A stretch of 64,000 bases of DNA from Methylobacter psychrophilus (GCF_025583945.1 NZ_JAOEGU010000002.1:124001-188000); one strand, 5' to 3'. Shown: positions 27,540-37,482, counted from the first letter of the stretch. Numbers and translations: made by a program. The notes: generated by a model not told the origin, from the letters alone.

Positions 27540-28118
27540 ATGATTAAGCATTTGAAACCGGCGATTATTTTGTTTGTTTTATTAAGTGTGTTAACGGGCG
27601 TAATTTATCCGGCCATAGTAACCGGTCTGGCACAGCTCCTGTTTCCCTCCCAGGCTAACGGCAGCCTGATGACGGACAATAACGGCAAAACTACAGGTTC
27701 CAGTCTGATCGGACAGCCTTTCAGTAGTTTCGGTCATTTTTGGGGACGACCTTCCGCAACAGCACCCTTCCCATATAATGCCGGCGCCTCCAGCGGTTCA
27801 AATCTGGGGCCGACCAACCCGGCTCTGGTGGATGCCGTTAAAGCACGTATTCAGGCGTTAAAAATTGCCGATCCTGACAACAAGGCACCGGTTCCGGTTG
27901 ATCTGATTACGGCATCGGGCAGCGGACTGGATCCGCAGATCAGTCCTGCGGCAGCAACTTATCAAATTAATCGCGTGGCCAAGACTCGTAACATCAGACC
28001 GGAAATACTCCGCGCCCTGGTTGATGCGAATACTGAATCGCGTCAGTGGGGCTTTCTGGGAGAGCCGCGAGTTAATGTGCTAAAGCTGAATCTGGCGATG
28101 GATCAGTTGAGCCATTGA
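27540..28118 (+). CDS. kdpC: KdpC, accessory subunit of the Kdp pump
   Basis: The 192-residue protein has one N-terminal membrane helix ([20 protein letters not shown]) and the periplasmic KdpC domain ([36 protein letters not shown]). KdpC aids ATP binding and complex assembly. AAAGGAG precedes the chosen ATG; a TTG two codons earlier is less likely. Confidence 0.96.
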   Translation: MIKHLKPAIILFVLLSVLTGVIYPAIVTGLAQLLFPSQANGSLMTDNNGKTTGSSLIGQPFSSFGHFWGRPSATAPFPYNAGASSGSNLGPTNPALVDAVKARIQALKIADPDNKAPVPVDLITASGSGLDPQISPAAATYQINRVAKTRNIRPEILRALVDANTESRQWGFLGEPRVNVLKLNLAMDQLSH

Positions 28119-28289
28119 GGTTCGACTAGTTCGGTAATTTGGTGGGAGAGACTTTAGTTCCGACTAGCGAGGCTAAAGCCTCTTCCACTACGCTAAGCCT
28201 TGGAGGATGAATCGCGTGCGCGTCTCTTTGTAAATTGATGACTAATTTTAACCCTAATCTGGCATGCACGGCAGACCCTACGAGTAATT

Positions 28290-28805
28290 ATGAATTTAAG
28301 TATCTATGAAGCTAGTTTGGAAGATCTTCCTTACATTCAGGCACTAATATCCAAATCTGTCCGAAAACTTCAGGCGCAATACTATAAAAAGTCAGAAATT
28401 GAAACGGCGCTGGAGTTGGTTAACGGCATAGAAAAATTGATTGCCGCTGGCAGTTTTCTTCTTGCTGGTTACGAAAAGAAAATCATCGGCTGTGGTGGTT
28501 GGGCGATTGATGTTTCTGAGCCGCAGAAAGCAGAAATAAGGAGCTTTTTCGTACATCCTGATTTTGCCCGAAGAGGTGTTGCTACACACCTTCTTATGGC
28601 ATGCGGTAATGAATGTTTGCGTAGAGGTATTGTGGATTTATACTTGACAGCTACACTTTCTGGCGAGCCATTTTACAAAAAATACGGTTTTTTTGAAGGT
28701 GAGAGATTTAAGCAGGATTTGTCGAATGGAGAAACTTTTGAGTTGGTCAAAATGGTAAAAAAATACACCGCAGCCGAGGGTGTACCTTCTCCCCAAGCTG
28801 ATTAA
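28290..28805 (+). CDS. GNAT-family N-acetyltransferase inserted between kdpC and kdpD
   Basis: The 171-residue protein has the GNAT acetyl-CoA-binding motif A (IRSFFVHPDFARRGVATHLL) and a C-terminal FYKKYGFFEGERF, usual for the fold. Substrate unknown. It interrupts the usual kdpC-kdpD order and is bordered by non-coding stretches of 171 and 68 bases, so it may be a later insertion. Confidence 0.85.
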   Translation: MNLSIYEASLEDLPYIQALISKSVRKLQAQYYKKSEIETALELVNGIEKLIAAGSFLLAGYEKKIIGCGGWAIDVSEPQKAEIRSFFVHPDFARRGVATHLLMACGNECLRRGIVDLYLTATLSGEPFYKKYGFFEGERFKQDLSNGETFELVKMVKKYTAAEGVPSPQAD

Positions 28806-28873
28806 CCTTGGTTTACCTTTGACGTACGCCCTACCGTAGCCCTTTGCATGACATCGAAAATGGAAATCAAACC

Positions 28874-31612
28874 ATGACTATTGAGCGCCCCGATCCCGAT
28901 CAATTACTTGCCCGAGTCGAGCGGGAAAAAGCCAAGGCCCGGCGAGGCAGGCTGAAGATATTTTTCGGTGCGGCAGCAGGCGTAGGTAAGACTTATGCCA
29001 TGCTGCTGGCGGCCCACGAGAGACGAGCCGAAAATATTGACATCATTGTTGGCTTGGTAGAAACCCACGGCCGCAAGGAAACTGCCATCCTGCTGGAAGG
29101 TTTGGAGGTATTGCCACCCAAGCAGATTGACTATCGTGGGACGACTTTGCGGGAGTTCGACCTGGATGCAGCCCTCAAGCGCAAGCCCTCGGTTATTCTG
29201 GTTGATGAGCTGGCACACACCAATGCGCAGGGTTGCCGGCATCCCAAACGGTGGCAGGACATCGAAGAGCTCCTTGATGCCGGCATCGATGTGTATACGG
29301 CTCTCAATGTGCAGCATCTGGAAAGTCTCAATGACGATATAGGCCAGATTTCCGGCATACGGGTTTGGGAAACCGTGCCGGATACGGTGTTTGAAGCCGC
29401 CAATGAAATTGAATTGGTGGACCTGCCGCCAGACGAACTGCTCGACAGACTCAAAGACGGCAAGGTTTATTTGCCGCAACAGGCCGAGGAAGCGATTAAG
29501 CATTTTTTCCGCAAAGGCAATCTGATTGCGTTACGGGAACTGGCACTGCGGCAAACCGCTAACCAGGTCGACACCCAGATGTTGAATTATCGCGAGGATA
29601 ATTCTATCAGCGAAGTCTGGCAGGTTAATGAGCGTATTATGGTTTGTATCGGCTCTAATGCTTTGGCAGAACGTCTGGTTCGCTCGGGGAAACGTCTTGC
29701 AACCAGCCTGCGAGCTGAATGGATCGTGGTGTATGTCGAAACGCCCGAGCTGCAACGCTTGTCAGCTGAAAAACGTGATGGTGTGCTGCGCATACTCCGT
29801 CTTGCCGAGCAGTTGGGTGCCGAGACAGTGACATTGAGTGCGCCCGATATGAGCTCCGCCATCATTAAGTTTTCCAATGAAAGAAATGTGACCAAGATCG
29901 TCATGGGGAAACCGACCCGTCGAGGCTGGAAGCGTTTGCTGTTGGGTTCGTTGGTGGATGTGTTGATTAGCGATGCGCACAATATTAATCTGTATCTGCT
30001 GGGTAGTCCCAGATATGACAGGGACGGTAGTGGGGATAAAGCAGAGGTTTCCCTGTATCGGAAAAATCCGTTGCCGGGACTTGGCGGGAAATTGTCATCG
30101 CGAAAAAAAGACACTCTGGGTTATGTCTGGGCGGTGGCCGTGATAGTTGCCATTACCGTGCTCGCCTATCTGATGTTCGGCAGGTTTGAGCTGGCCAATC
30201 TGGTTATGGTTTTTTTACTAGGCGTGGTTTTTATTGCCATGCGTTTCGGTCGCGGTCCTTCTATTTTAGCCTCTCTTCTCGGCGTTGCGATATTTGATTT
30301 TTTGTTCGTAACACCTTATTTCAGTTTTTCGGTATCCGATAGCCAATACCTGGTGACACTCCTGGCGATGTTGATCGTGGCAATACTAATCAGCAATTTG
30401 ATGGCTAATGTGCGCTCCCAAGCCAAGGTGGCGGGACACAGGGAGCGGCGTGCGACGGTTCTTTATGCGATGAGCCGTGATCTGACAGCGAGCCAGAGTG
30501 AAGATGAAATTGTTCGTGCAGCGGTACATCATCTTTATTCGGAGTTCGGCAGTCGAAACGTTATTCTCTTTCCTGACGCTAACAGTCGTATTATTTACCC
30601 TACAGGCCAGATTATGCCTGAATCGCTGCACGCTACCGACCTGAGTGTTGCGCAGTGGGTTATGGATCATAACGAGATCGCCGGTCAGGGGACTCATACC
30701 TTACCGGGTGCCGAGGCCATTTATTTTCCATTGAGTAACAAGGAAGCCGTGCTGGGTGTTTTGGTTTTACTTCCTGTTAACTTGCGCAGGGTGTTTCTGC
30801 CTGAACAACAGAAATTACTGGAAACCTTTCTTGGGCAGATTGCTCAAGCGATTACCCGTGTACGGTTGACCGAGCAAGCCAGAAAAACTCAGGTAGAAAT
30901 TGAAGCCGAACGCTTACGGAACTCGCTGCTCAGCTCCATTTCCCATGATTTACGTACGCCGCTTGCGACTATCGTAGGTTCAGCCAGTACTTTAGTAGAG
31001 GAAGACCACGCACTCAAGGCAGAAGACAAGCTTGAACTGAGCCGCGCCATTTACAATGAAGGGTTGCGGATGTCGAGTCTGGTTAACAATATCCTGGATA
31101 TGGCACGGCTTGATGCAGGCACTATTGAGCTGAATAAACAATGGTTTCCGCTTGAAGAAATTATTGGAGCCGTGTTGACACTCTTGCAAAAGCGTCTTGC
31201 AGGCCGTCTGGTAACTGTTAAATTGCCACCTGGCACGCCGATGATTTATGTTGATGCGGTTATGATCGAACAGGTTTTGATCAATCTTCTGGAAAATCTC
31301 CTGCGATATACACCGGAAAGAAGTCCTGTGGAGATCATGGCAGAAGCTTTTTCTGGTGCGATGGAAATCTCGATTGCCGATCAGGGGCCGGGTATCCCCA
31401 AGGGCCTCGAAAACCAGCTGTTTGAAAAATTTTATCGGGTTCGCCACGAGGCGGCGCAAAGCGGGGTAGGGCTGGGTTTGGCGATTTGCAAGGCTATCAT
31501 TGAAGCGCATGGCGGGAGCATTCAGGCGCAAAACCGGCCCACGGGAGGTGCTGTATTTTCGTTCATGATTCCTCTGGATCATGCACCGCCAGCGCTGGGG
31601 CAGGAAGAATAA
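28874..31612 (+). CDS. kdpD: KdpD, sensor histidine kinase
   Basis: The 912-residue kinase senses potassium limitation or turgor and phosphorylates KdpE. Order: KdpD N-terminal domain with Walker A GAAAGVGKTYAML, universal-stress-type domain (~250-370), four membrane helices (~430-530), a GAF-like part, HisKA with SSISHDLRTPLATIVG, and HATPase with NLLENLLRYTPE and DQGPGIP. The start at 28874 fits the family; an in-frame ATG at 28844 is possible. Confidence 0.96.
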   Translation: MTIERPDPDQLLARVEREKAKARRGRLKIFFGAAAGVGKTYAMLLAAHERRAENIDIIVGLVETHGRKETAILLEGLEVLPPKQIDYRGTTLREFDLDAALKRKPSVILVDELAHTNAQGCRHPKRWQDIEELLDAGIDVYTALNVQHLESLNDDIGQISGIRVWETVPDTVFEAANEIELVDLPPDELLDRLKDGKVYLPQQAEEAIKHFFRKGNLIALRELALRQTANQVDTQMLNYREDNSISEVWQVNERIMVCIGSNALAERLVRSGKRLATSLRAEWIVVYVETPELQRLSAEKRDGVLRILRLAEQLGAETVTLSAPDMSSAIIKFSNERNVTKIVMGKPTRRGWKRLLLGSLVDVLISDAHNINLYLLGSPRYDRDGSGDKAEVSLYRKNPLPGLGGKLSSRKKDTLGYVWAVAVIVAITVLAYLMFGRFELANLVMVFLLGVVFIAMRFGRGPSILASLLGVAIFDFLFVTPYFSFSVSDSQYLVTLLAMLIVAILISNLMANVRSQAKVAGHRERRATVLYAMSRDLTASQSEDEIVRAAVHHLYSEFGSRNVILFPDANSRIIYPTGQIMPESLHATDLSVAQWVMDHNEIAGQGTHTLPGAEAIYFPLSNKEAVLGVLVLLPVNLRRVFLPEQQKLLETFLGQIAQAITRVRLTEQARKTQVEIEAERLRNSLLSSISHDLRTPLATIVGSASTLVEEDHALKAEDKLELSRAIYNEGLRMSSLVNNILDMARLDAGTIELNKQWFPLEEIIGAVLTLLQKRLAGRLVTVKLPPGTPMIYVDAVMIEQVLINLLENLLRYTPERSPVEIMAEAFSGAMEISIADQGPGIPKGLENQLFEKFYRVRHEAAQSGVGLGLAICKAIIEAHGGSIQAQNRPTGGAVFSFMIPLDHAPPALGQEE

Positions 31613-31715
31613 GGTGATACCCAAGAATGAATATACCCAAAAGATGCAGGATTTCTGTTCATTTTCAATGACTGCAAGGATGCAGGAGGTAGAGCAACGC
31701 ATGGAGCAGTTGCCG

Positions 31716-31764
31716 AGGTGTAAAAATCGGCACATAGCAGGCTATGTAACTATTTTTATAACGC
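31716..31764 (+). repeat. Dispersed repeat, copy 2
   Basis: Matches the repeat at 5033-5081 on the other strand. It lies in the 231-base gap between kdpD and kdpE. Confidence 0.7.
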
Positions 31765-31843
31765 AGAAAAAGGACAAAAAAACCAGCAAGCAGAGTATGT
31801 TTTTCGTAGTAAATTGCCTGCGATACTGACTTGTTGACTAGCC

Positions 31844-32539
31844 ATGACTATTGCCAGCCCTGTTATTGTTGTTATAGAAGATGATCCTGCGATACGCCTG
31901 TTTTTGCGAACCGGCCTTGGCGTGCATGGTTTTAAGGTATTCGAAGCTGACCGGGGTCGGCAAGGTATTGTTGAAGCGGGCGTGCGCAAACCTGACCTCA
32001 TTATCCTGGATCTGGGATTGCCAGACATGGAGGGGGTTGACGTTATCAAGGCCATACGGGAATGGTCTACATTGCCTATTATTATTTTGTCAGCACGTAG
32101 CACCGAGCAGTATAAAATCGATGCACTGGATGCGGGTGCCGACGATTACCTGACCAAGCCGTTTGGTTTAGGTGAATTGCTTGCGCGGATCCGGGTAGCC
32201 ATGCGTCACTCGGTAAGTAGTCCGGCTCAGGAGCAGAGTGGTATTTTTAACACCGGGGCGCTGAAAATCGATTTACTGAAACGTCAGGTCTTTGTTGGCG
32301 ACGGGGAAGTTCATCTGACGCCGATTCAGTACCGGCTATTGTCCGTGCTGATTAAAAATGCCGGCAAGGTATTGACGCATCAATACCTGCTCAATGAGGT
32401 TTGGGGCCCGTCCTATAGGGATAATTCGCATTATCTCCGGATTTACATGAGCCAGCTCAGGCAAAAACTGGAAATCGACTCAACTCAGCCTCAATATTTA
32501 TTAACGGAATCAGGTGTCGGCTACCGGCTTAAAGTTTAA
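31844..32539 (+). CDS. kdpE: KdpE, response regulator
   Basis: The 231-residue OmpR-type regulator has the receiver domain (VIEDDPAIRLFLR; phosphorylated Asp in PDLIILDLGLPD; ILSARS; the lysine in DYLTKPF) and the winged-helix DNA-binding domain (LTPIQYRLLSVLIKNAG, YRDNSHYLRIYMSQLRQKLE, GVGYRLKV). It activates the kdp operon, probably via the box at 23297-23313. The gap to kdpD is wider than usual because of a repeat. Confidence 0.96.
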   Translation: MTIASPVIVVIEDDPAIRLFLRTGLGVHGFKVFEADRGRQGIVEAGVRKPDLIILDLGLPDMEGVDVIKAIREWSTLPIIILSARSTEQYKIDALDAGADDYLTKPFGLGELLARIRVAMRHSVSSPAQEQSGIFNTGALKIDLLKRQVFVGDGEVHLTPIQYRLLSVLIKNAGKVLTHQYLLNEVWGPSYRDNSHYLRIYMSQLRQKLEIDSTQPQYLLTESGVGYRLKV

Positions 32540-32585
32540 CGCTTTTAAAACCGGTCGGCCTTAAAATTCCCCATTTCCGTTTTGG

Positions 32586-32608
32586 TGGAAAACCAGGTTT
32601 TCCATTTT
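32586..32608 (+). terminator. Possible terminator after kdpE
   Basis: TGGAAAACC and GGTTTTCCA form a near-perfect stem followed by TTTT. It ends the kdp unit. Confidence 0.45.
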
Positions 32609-32651
32609 GGAGATTTATCGCTGCAACTCAAAGGCTTTTCATCGTAAAAAT

Positions 32652-32912
32652 TCAAGCTACATCATAATACCAGTCCAAAAGTTCTTCCCCGCCCCAGTTT
32701 TCGGCATCAGGTGGGATTATTTCATCGGTTTCGTATAACGTCATTTGTCCTGGTTTTGGTGATGTTACCAGTAAGCTTTCAGCATAATCAACAGAACAGC
32801 CTTCTTTGCCTGTTTTATCTTTTAGCCATTGTGCTGCCATAACGATAGCATCTTGCCGGGTTTCACCGAAGCCGAAAACGGCATAATCATGTTGCACATA
32901 TAAAATGGTCAT
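32652..32912 (-). CDS. Small hypothetical protein
   Basis: An 86-residue protein without a recognised family. It reads MTILYVQHDYAVFGFGETRQ and ends NWGGEELLDWYYDVA; the aromatic and acidic composition suggests a compact soluble protein. GGAG precedes the ATG. It lies between kdpE and nifA and faces kdpE. Confidence 0.6.
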   Translation of the reverse strand: MTILYVQHDYAVFGFGETRQDAIVMAAQWLKDKTGKEGCSVDYAESLLVTSPKPGQMTLYETDEIIPPDAENWGGEELLDWYYDVA

Positions 32913-33145
32913 TATTGCTCCAAACTGGTTAATGAAAAGTCTTTAAACATTTTTATTCACTACGAAGGCACGAAGGACACGAAGTTTATCAATCTTCTTT
33001 GCTGGTTTAAGACCTCGGCCTTTACGCCGAAAGGAACGCTCACAACAAGCGAAGCGACGTTGCTTTATCGTGCGCGGATTGGGGAGTGGGTTCAGACCCT
33101 TTCCCAATCTTTGGCTTCATCCTAAATGGATGTTTCCTCAATGTC

Positions 33146-33254
33146 GTTAAGTTAAGCATACAACTGGAGTAAAACCGCTTTAGCTGTTTTTATAGGCAAT
33201 AGCTGAAGCGATTGCACTCCAGTTTTTTAAATAACTTGCGCTTAACTTAATAAC
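33146..33254. repeat. Imperfect long hairpin element (MITE-like) in the gap downstream of nifA
   Basis: Ends GTTAAGTTAAGC and GCTTAACTTAATAAC are inverted, as are inner blocks AACTGGAGT / ACTCCAGTT and GCTTTAGCT / AGCTGAAGC. No reading frame. The rest of the 474-base gap (32913-33386) holds a CACGAAGG-type dispersed repeat near 32960 and nothing else I can support. Confidence 0.65.
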
Positions 33255-33386
33255 ATTTGATGTTTCCTTATTGCTCTTCTTCTTCGTGTCTCGGCAACTG
33301 TTCCCTGCGTCGCCTAAAGCCCCTACTTTTGGTGCTCTACCTTCTGCATCCATGCAGTCGTTCGTGGTGAATAAATTGAAAATTAC

Positions 33387-34931
33387 CTAAATCTGCTTCA
33401 TGGTAATATCCAGGGTCAAAATGCGGTAAGCGATTTGCCTCGGCGTCATATTGAGCAGACGTGCCGCTTTGGCTTGTACCCAACCGCTTTGTTCCAGCGC
33501 GGCAATAACTCGTTCACGGTCATCCATGTTCTCATCGCTAAAATCGACCGTAAGGGTCTTTAACGGTTTACTGCTAAAGCCTGCTTGTGCCACCACATCT
33601 TCAAGACCGGTATTGACCATCACATCACGATCAATAATGCCGTTAGGACTCATGATGGCCGCCCGTTCCAGGCGATTTGCCAGTTCTCGGACATTACCCG
33701 GCCAGTCGTGTTTCATTAATATCCTGATAGCGCTTTCTTTAATTTCCAGGGGGCGTCCATTTTGTTGCTGAGAAATTTTACCGAGCAAAAATTCGGATAA
33801 CTTGGGGATATCTTCCAATCTATCGCGTAAGGCCGGCATTTGGATAGGCATGACATTAAGCCGGTAATACAAATCTTCCCTGAAATTGCCATCGGTGACT
33901 TCTTCTTCAAGATTGCGATTAGTGGCGGCAATAATGCGTACATTAACTTTAATGGTATGCGTTCCACCGACCCGCTCAAATTCACCTTCTTGTAATACGC
34001 GTAGCAATTTAGCCTGGAATGAGGCCGAAATATCACCAATTTCATCAAGGAACAGAGTACCGTTATCGGCTAATTCAAAACGGCCTTTACGCAGATTGGT
34101 CGCGCCGGTAAATGCCCCTTTTTCATGACCAAACAACTCAGACTCTAATAAGGTATCGGGTAGGGCTGCACAATTTAGTCTTAAAAAGGGGCCACCGGCA
34201 CAACCCGAATTAAAATGAATGGCATTAGCCACAACCTCTTTACCGGTACCCGATTCGCCTCGAATCAACACGGTAGTATTCCATTTTGCAACCTGACGAA
34301 TTAAATCAAACACTTTTAACATGGGCGATGAGTGGCCAATAATATTTTCAAAACGATAATTTTTAATTAACGCCAGTTTGAGATGATCACGTTCGTTTTG
34401 CAGGTTAAGTTGTTGGCGCTCAATCACGCGCAACATTTTAACGCTTTGCGCAATCAAGTTGGCTACCATCTCCATAAACCGGGCTCGTTCACCCAGAAAA
34501 AGACAGTTATCCGGTTGGGCGGCCAATATACCAATAGTATCGCCTTCTTTGATATAAATGGGTGAGCCTATAAAAGGTAACTCAGGGTCATATAATCCCA
34601 AGCGACCTAAAAAACGCGGTTCTTCAGATACTTTTTCAACAACAATAGTACAACCTTCATCCAGTATCGCTCCCATTAAACCTTCACCAGGGTTGTATCT
34701 GACCGGTTGATTCAGTTTAACGGCCCCGTCAGAGTGAACGGCACTGACTATCATGCTGTTATTTTCTATTTCTTTTAACGTTATCATCCCTGAGCGCATG
34801 CCTGATCTTTTGTGAAGTATCTCCAGAACGGCTTGTAATTTTGCATGCAAATCATCGGTGCTGTTTAGCACCTGACTGATAAGGTATAAGGTATCCAGTT
34901 CGGCTTCGATTAGTTGTGTGCGCTCAGACAT
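33387..34931 (-). CDS. nifA: NifA, nif-specific sigma-54 activator
   Basis: The 514-residue activator has an N-terminal GAF domain (~25-165), a central AAA+ domain with Walker A GESGTGKE (225-232) and the sigma-54 contact loop GAFTGA (272-277), and a C-terminal Fis-type helix-turn-helix with MTPRQIAYRI. The linker lacks the extra cysteine pair of directly oxygen-sensitive NifA proteins, which fits control by NifL. It overlaps nifL by eight bases. It should activate the TGT-N10-ACA sites mapped in this window. Confidence 0.96.
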   Translation of the reverse strand: MSERTQLIEAELDTLYLISQVLNSTDDLHAKLQAVLEILHKRSGMRSGMITLKEIENNSMIVSAVHSDGAVKLNQPVRYNPGEGLMGAILDEGCTIVVEKVSEEPRFLGRLGLYDPELPFIGSPIYIKEGDTIGILAAQPDNCLFLGERARFMEMVANLIAQSVKMLRVIERQQLNLQNERDHLKLALIKNYRFENIIGHSSPMLKVFDLIRQVAKWNTTVLIRGESGTGKEVVANAIHFNSGCAGGPFLRLNCAALPDTLLESELFGHEKGAFTGATNLRKGRFELADNGTLFLDEIGDISASFQAKLLRVLQEGEFERVGGTHTIKVNVRIIAATNRNLEEEVTDGNFREDLYYRLNVMPIQMPALRDRLEDIPKLSEFLLGKISQQQNGRPLEIKESAIRILMKHDWPGNVRELANRLERAAIMSPNGIIDRDVMVNTGLEDVVAQAGFSSKPLKTLTVDFSDENMDDRERVIAALEQSGWVQAKAARLLNMTPRQIAYRILTLDITMKQI

Positions 34932-36552
34932 TATGTTCCCTATGGGACTCCTGTCTGTGTAGGGGGAAACTTATTTTTAACCGGCAGCCCTGATTATAAG
35001 TTGCATCGATATCAATAAATCCCTGATGCTGGTTGACAATCTCTTTTGCCATAACCAGTCCCATACCGGCCTGATTACCGCCCATGGGACGCGTGGTATA
35101 AAAAGGTTCAAATACTTTGGTGCGTTTCTCAAAAGGAATACCCGGCCCGCTATCTTCAATATAGACATAAATTAAATCAGCATCAGCATCGGTAGTAATC
35201 TTGAGACGCTGTTCTTCATTGCGAGATGCGCTTATGGCATCAATGGCATTGTCTATCAATTGCTTAAACAATATGCGCAGGCGATTTTCAGAACCTAGCA
35301 TATTAGGCAGTTCGGACAGTGGCTGCCAATGTACATCGATACCCTTACTCAAAATTTGATGGTCACTGAATAATAATACTTCATGCAAAATTTTATTCAA
35401 ATTAACAGGAATAACAGCGGTTTGCAAAATCTCGGGGATACATTTTTGCATCGTTGCAATGGCTTCTTCACCGGATTGTTGAATTTGTTGCAAACTCTGT
35501 AACAACCCCACGTGTTGAATCTCTTTTTTATGCTTTAAAATTTGCTCGGCGGCCTTAATTTGGTTCATTGGCATTTGAATTTGATGCATCGCACCCAGCA
35601 ATGTTTCCCTGATGCTACGCACACGTTCATCCTCAGACATAAGGGTTTTTAGGGTTTGCAGATGGAGATCCTCTAACTGTTGGCGTTGCCGGGTGATATC
35701 CGTTATTGTCAGTATCAGATACTGTTTTGACGTGTTCTCAAAAAATGCATCCGCATTAACCGAATTTTCCATAAACCAGTTACCGGCACAGGAAAACCAG
35801 CGAGCTTTGCGATTCCCTTTGCCTTCTATCCTGAATTCACGGTTATTAAAGCCCTGCTCATTACTTTGTATTTGCTGCCATAAGTCGCCCATTTCATTAC
35901 GCAGTAATTGCAAAAAACAAGTTGCCGGTTCACCTTTAGCCAGATCGGTGACCAGTGTTTTATACATATGATTATCTAAAATTACCCGATCCTGATCATC
36001 AATAACCACCATGGCTATAGGAGATGAATTAATCACCGATTCAATCAATAATTTGTGATTAATGATTTTTTTTTCAGATTCATAAGACCGGGTAATATCC
36101 CGATGCATGCCTATGTAGTGAGTAATTGTCCCCCATTCGTTTAACATTGGCGCTATGGTTAAATCAGCGAGATAGCGATGACCGGATTTATGTCGGTTAC
36201 ATAACGTCCCATGCCATATTTTCTTGGATCTGATGGTATGCCATAAATCGTAATACACGGCTCTGGGTGTCGATTTATCTGATAACAATGATTCGTTTTC
36301 CCCGAGAATATCAGCCGATTGGTAACCGGTGACTCTGGAAAATTCTTCATTAACGTAAAGTATGTTGGATTTTTTATCAGTAATAGAAATGGCAATAGGC
36401 GCTTGTTCAACTGCTTCAATAAATAAGCCATAAGGGACTTTGTCATCGTCGCAATTACTATAAGCCTCATCCAGAAAATTAGGTGCCAGCTCATCAATAA
36501 CACGTTCCATATTGGTATGCATCCGTAAATATTGTAATGACTTTTTTTTCAT
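34924..36552 (-). CDS. nifL: NifL, redox and nitrogen-sensing anti-activator of NifA
   Basis: The 542-residue protein has an N-terminal PAS domain (FIEAVEQAPIAISITDKKSN; WHGTLCNRHKSG; GMHRDIT), which holds FAD in NifL proteins, a second PAS (~190-310), and a kinase-like C-terminal part whose ATP-binding motif is SGPGIPFEKRTKVFEPFYTT. NifL inhibits NifA under oxygen or fixed nitrogen. The H-box is non-canonical (LLGAMHQIQMPMNQI), as in NifL proteins, which do not phosphorylate NifA. A later ATG (11th codon) is possible. Confidence 0.93.
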   Translation of the reverse strand: MKKKSLQYLRMHTNMERVIDELAPNFLDEAYSNCDDDKVPYGLFIEAVEQAPIAISITDKKSNILYVNEEFSRVTGYQSADILGENESLLSDKSTPRAVYYDLWHTIRSKKIWHGTLCNRHKSGHRYLADLTIAPMLNEWGTITHYIGMHRDITRSYESEKKIINHKLLIESVINSSPIAMVVIDDQDRVILDNHMYKTLVTDLAKGEPATCFLQLLRNEMGDLWQQIQSNEQGFNNREFRIEGKGNRKARWFSCAGNWFMENSVNADAFFENTSKQYLILTITDITRQRQQLEDLHLQTLKTLMSEDERVRSIRETLLGAMHQIQMPMNQIKAAEQILKHKKEIQHVGLLQSLQQIQQSGEEAIATMQKCIPEILQTAVIPVNLNKILHEVLLFSDHQILSKGIDVHWQPLSELPNMLGSENRLRILFKQLIDNAIDAISASRNEEQRLKITTDADADLIYVYIEDSGPGIPFEKRTKVFEPFYTTRPMGGNQAGMGLVMAKEIVNQHQGFIDIDATYNQGCRLKISFPLHRQESHREHNV

Positions 36553-36711
36553 AGATTTATGATTAGCGCTGGAGAGTGACTATAAATTATAGAGAGCAAA
36601 AATCATGCCTTTATTGATAATAGCGTTTTGCATTGTTGTCATTCGCCCTACCTATAACTGCTGTCGATTAGAACCAGCTAAAAAGAGTATGGCGATAAGC
36701 ATAACTATTTT

Positions 36712-36767
36712 TGTAGGATTTGCGACATAATTATTTTTATCGGTACGGGTATGTTGGACTTACCACA
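36712..36767. promoter_or_regulatory. Two NifA sites 40 bases apart upstream of rnfA
   Basis: TGTAGGATTTGCGACA (36712-36727) and TGTTGGACTTACCACA (36752-36767) are both exact TGT-N10-ACA sites. They lie about 130 and 90 bases upstream of the rnfA promoter, and their 40-base spacing puts them on the same helix face. Confidence 0.85.
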
Positions 36768-36842
36768 GTTTTATTGCACTGATATTGTCCCGATTGCACA
36801 ATACCTGCGCGTCAAGCCGCTAATTACCGGGTAATTTTGCCT

Positions 36843-36858
36843 TGGCATAATTGATGCT
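36843..36858 (+). promoter_or_regulatory. Sigma-54 promoter of the rnf operon
   Basis: TGGCATAATTGATGCT has GG-N10-GC spacing. Start of transcription would be near 36870, 37 bases before rnfA. No sigma-54 promoter was found for nifL on the other strand. Confidence 0.8.
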
Positions 36859-36906
36859 TTAAAAAATTATAAATGCTGGAAAACAGCCCGACAGCGTGGA
36901 AAAACA

Positions 36907-37482
36907 GTGAGTGAATATCTTTTGCTTTTATTAGGCACGGCTTTGGTCAATAACGTGGTTCTGGTAAAGTTTTTGGGCTTATGCCCGTTTATGGGCGTGT
37001 CAAAAAAACTGGATGCCGCATTAAGCATGGGGTTGGCAACAACGTTTGTGCTGACCTTGGCGGCCATGACCAGCTGGATACTCGAACATTTTGTGCTCGC
37101 GCCTTTTAATATCCAGTTTTTGCGCATACTCGCCTTTATTCTGGTGATTGCTGCGGTGGTGCAGTTCACCGAAATGGTAGTGCATAAAACCAGTCCGGTT
37201 CTGTATCAAATACTGGGTATTTTCTTGCCGTTGATTACGACTAATTGCGCCGTGTTGGGGGTAGCATTGTTAAATGTGCAGGAACAATATGGTTTTATGC
37301 AAAGCATGATTTTTGGTTTTGGTTCCGCATTGGGCTTTACCTTGGTCATGGTGCTGTTTGCAGGTTTACGTGAGCGTTTGGCCTTGATGGCAGTTCCTGC
37401 GCTATTTGCCGGGACACCGATTGCGTTTATCACCGCTGGTATTTTATCGCTGGCATTTATGGGGTTCGCCGGTCTCGGGTGA
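36907..37482 (+). CDS. rnfA: RnfA, membrane subunit of the Rnf complex
   Basis: The 191-residue integral membrane protein matches Rnf[21 protein letters not shown], the [12 protein letters not shown] loop and [14 protein letters not shown], whose cysteines share a membrane [2Fe-2S] cluster with RnfE. Rnf moves electrons from NADH to ferredoxin or flavodoxin using ion motive force. The start is GTG with GGA upstream. It is the first gene of a NifA-controlled operon. Confidence 0.96.
   Translation: MSEYLLLLLGTALVNNVVLVKFLGLCPFMGVSKKLDAALSMGLATTFVLTLAAMTSWILEHFVLAPFNIQFLRILAFILVIAAVVQFTEMVVHKTSPVLYQILGIFLPLITTNCAVLGVALLNVQEQYGFMQSMIFGFGSALGFTLVMVLFAGLRERLALMAVPALFAGTPIAFITAGILSLAFMGFAGLG

Noticed and set aside
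36553-36711. Sigma-54 promoter for nifL
   Set aside because: No GG-N10-GC arrangement with TGGC/TTGC character was found on the minus strand. nifLA probably uses another promoter.
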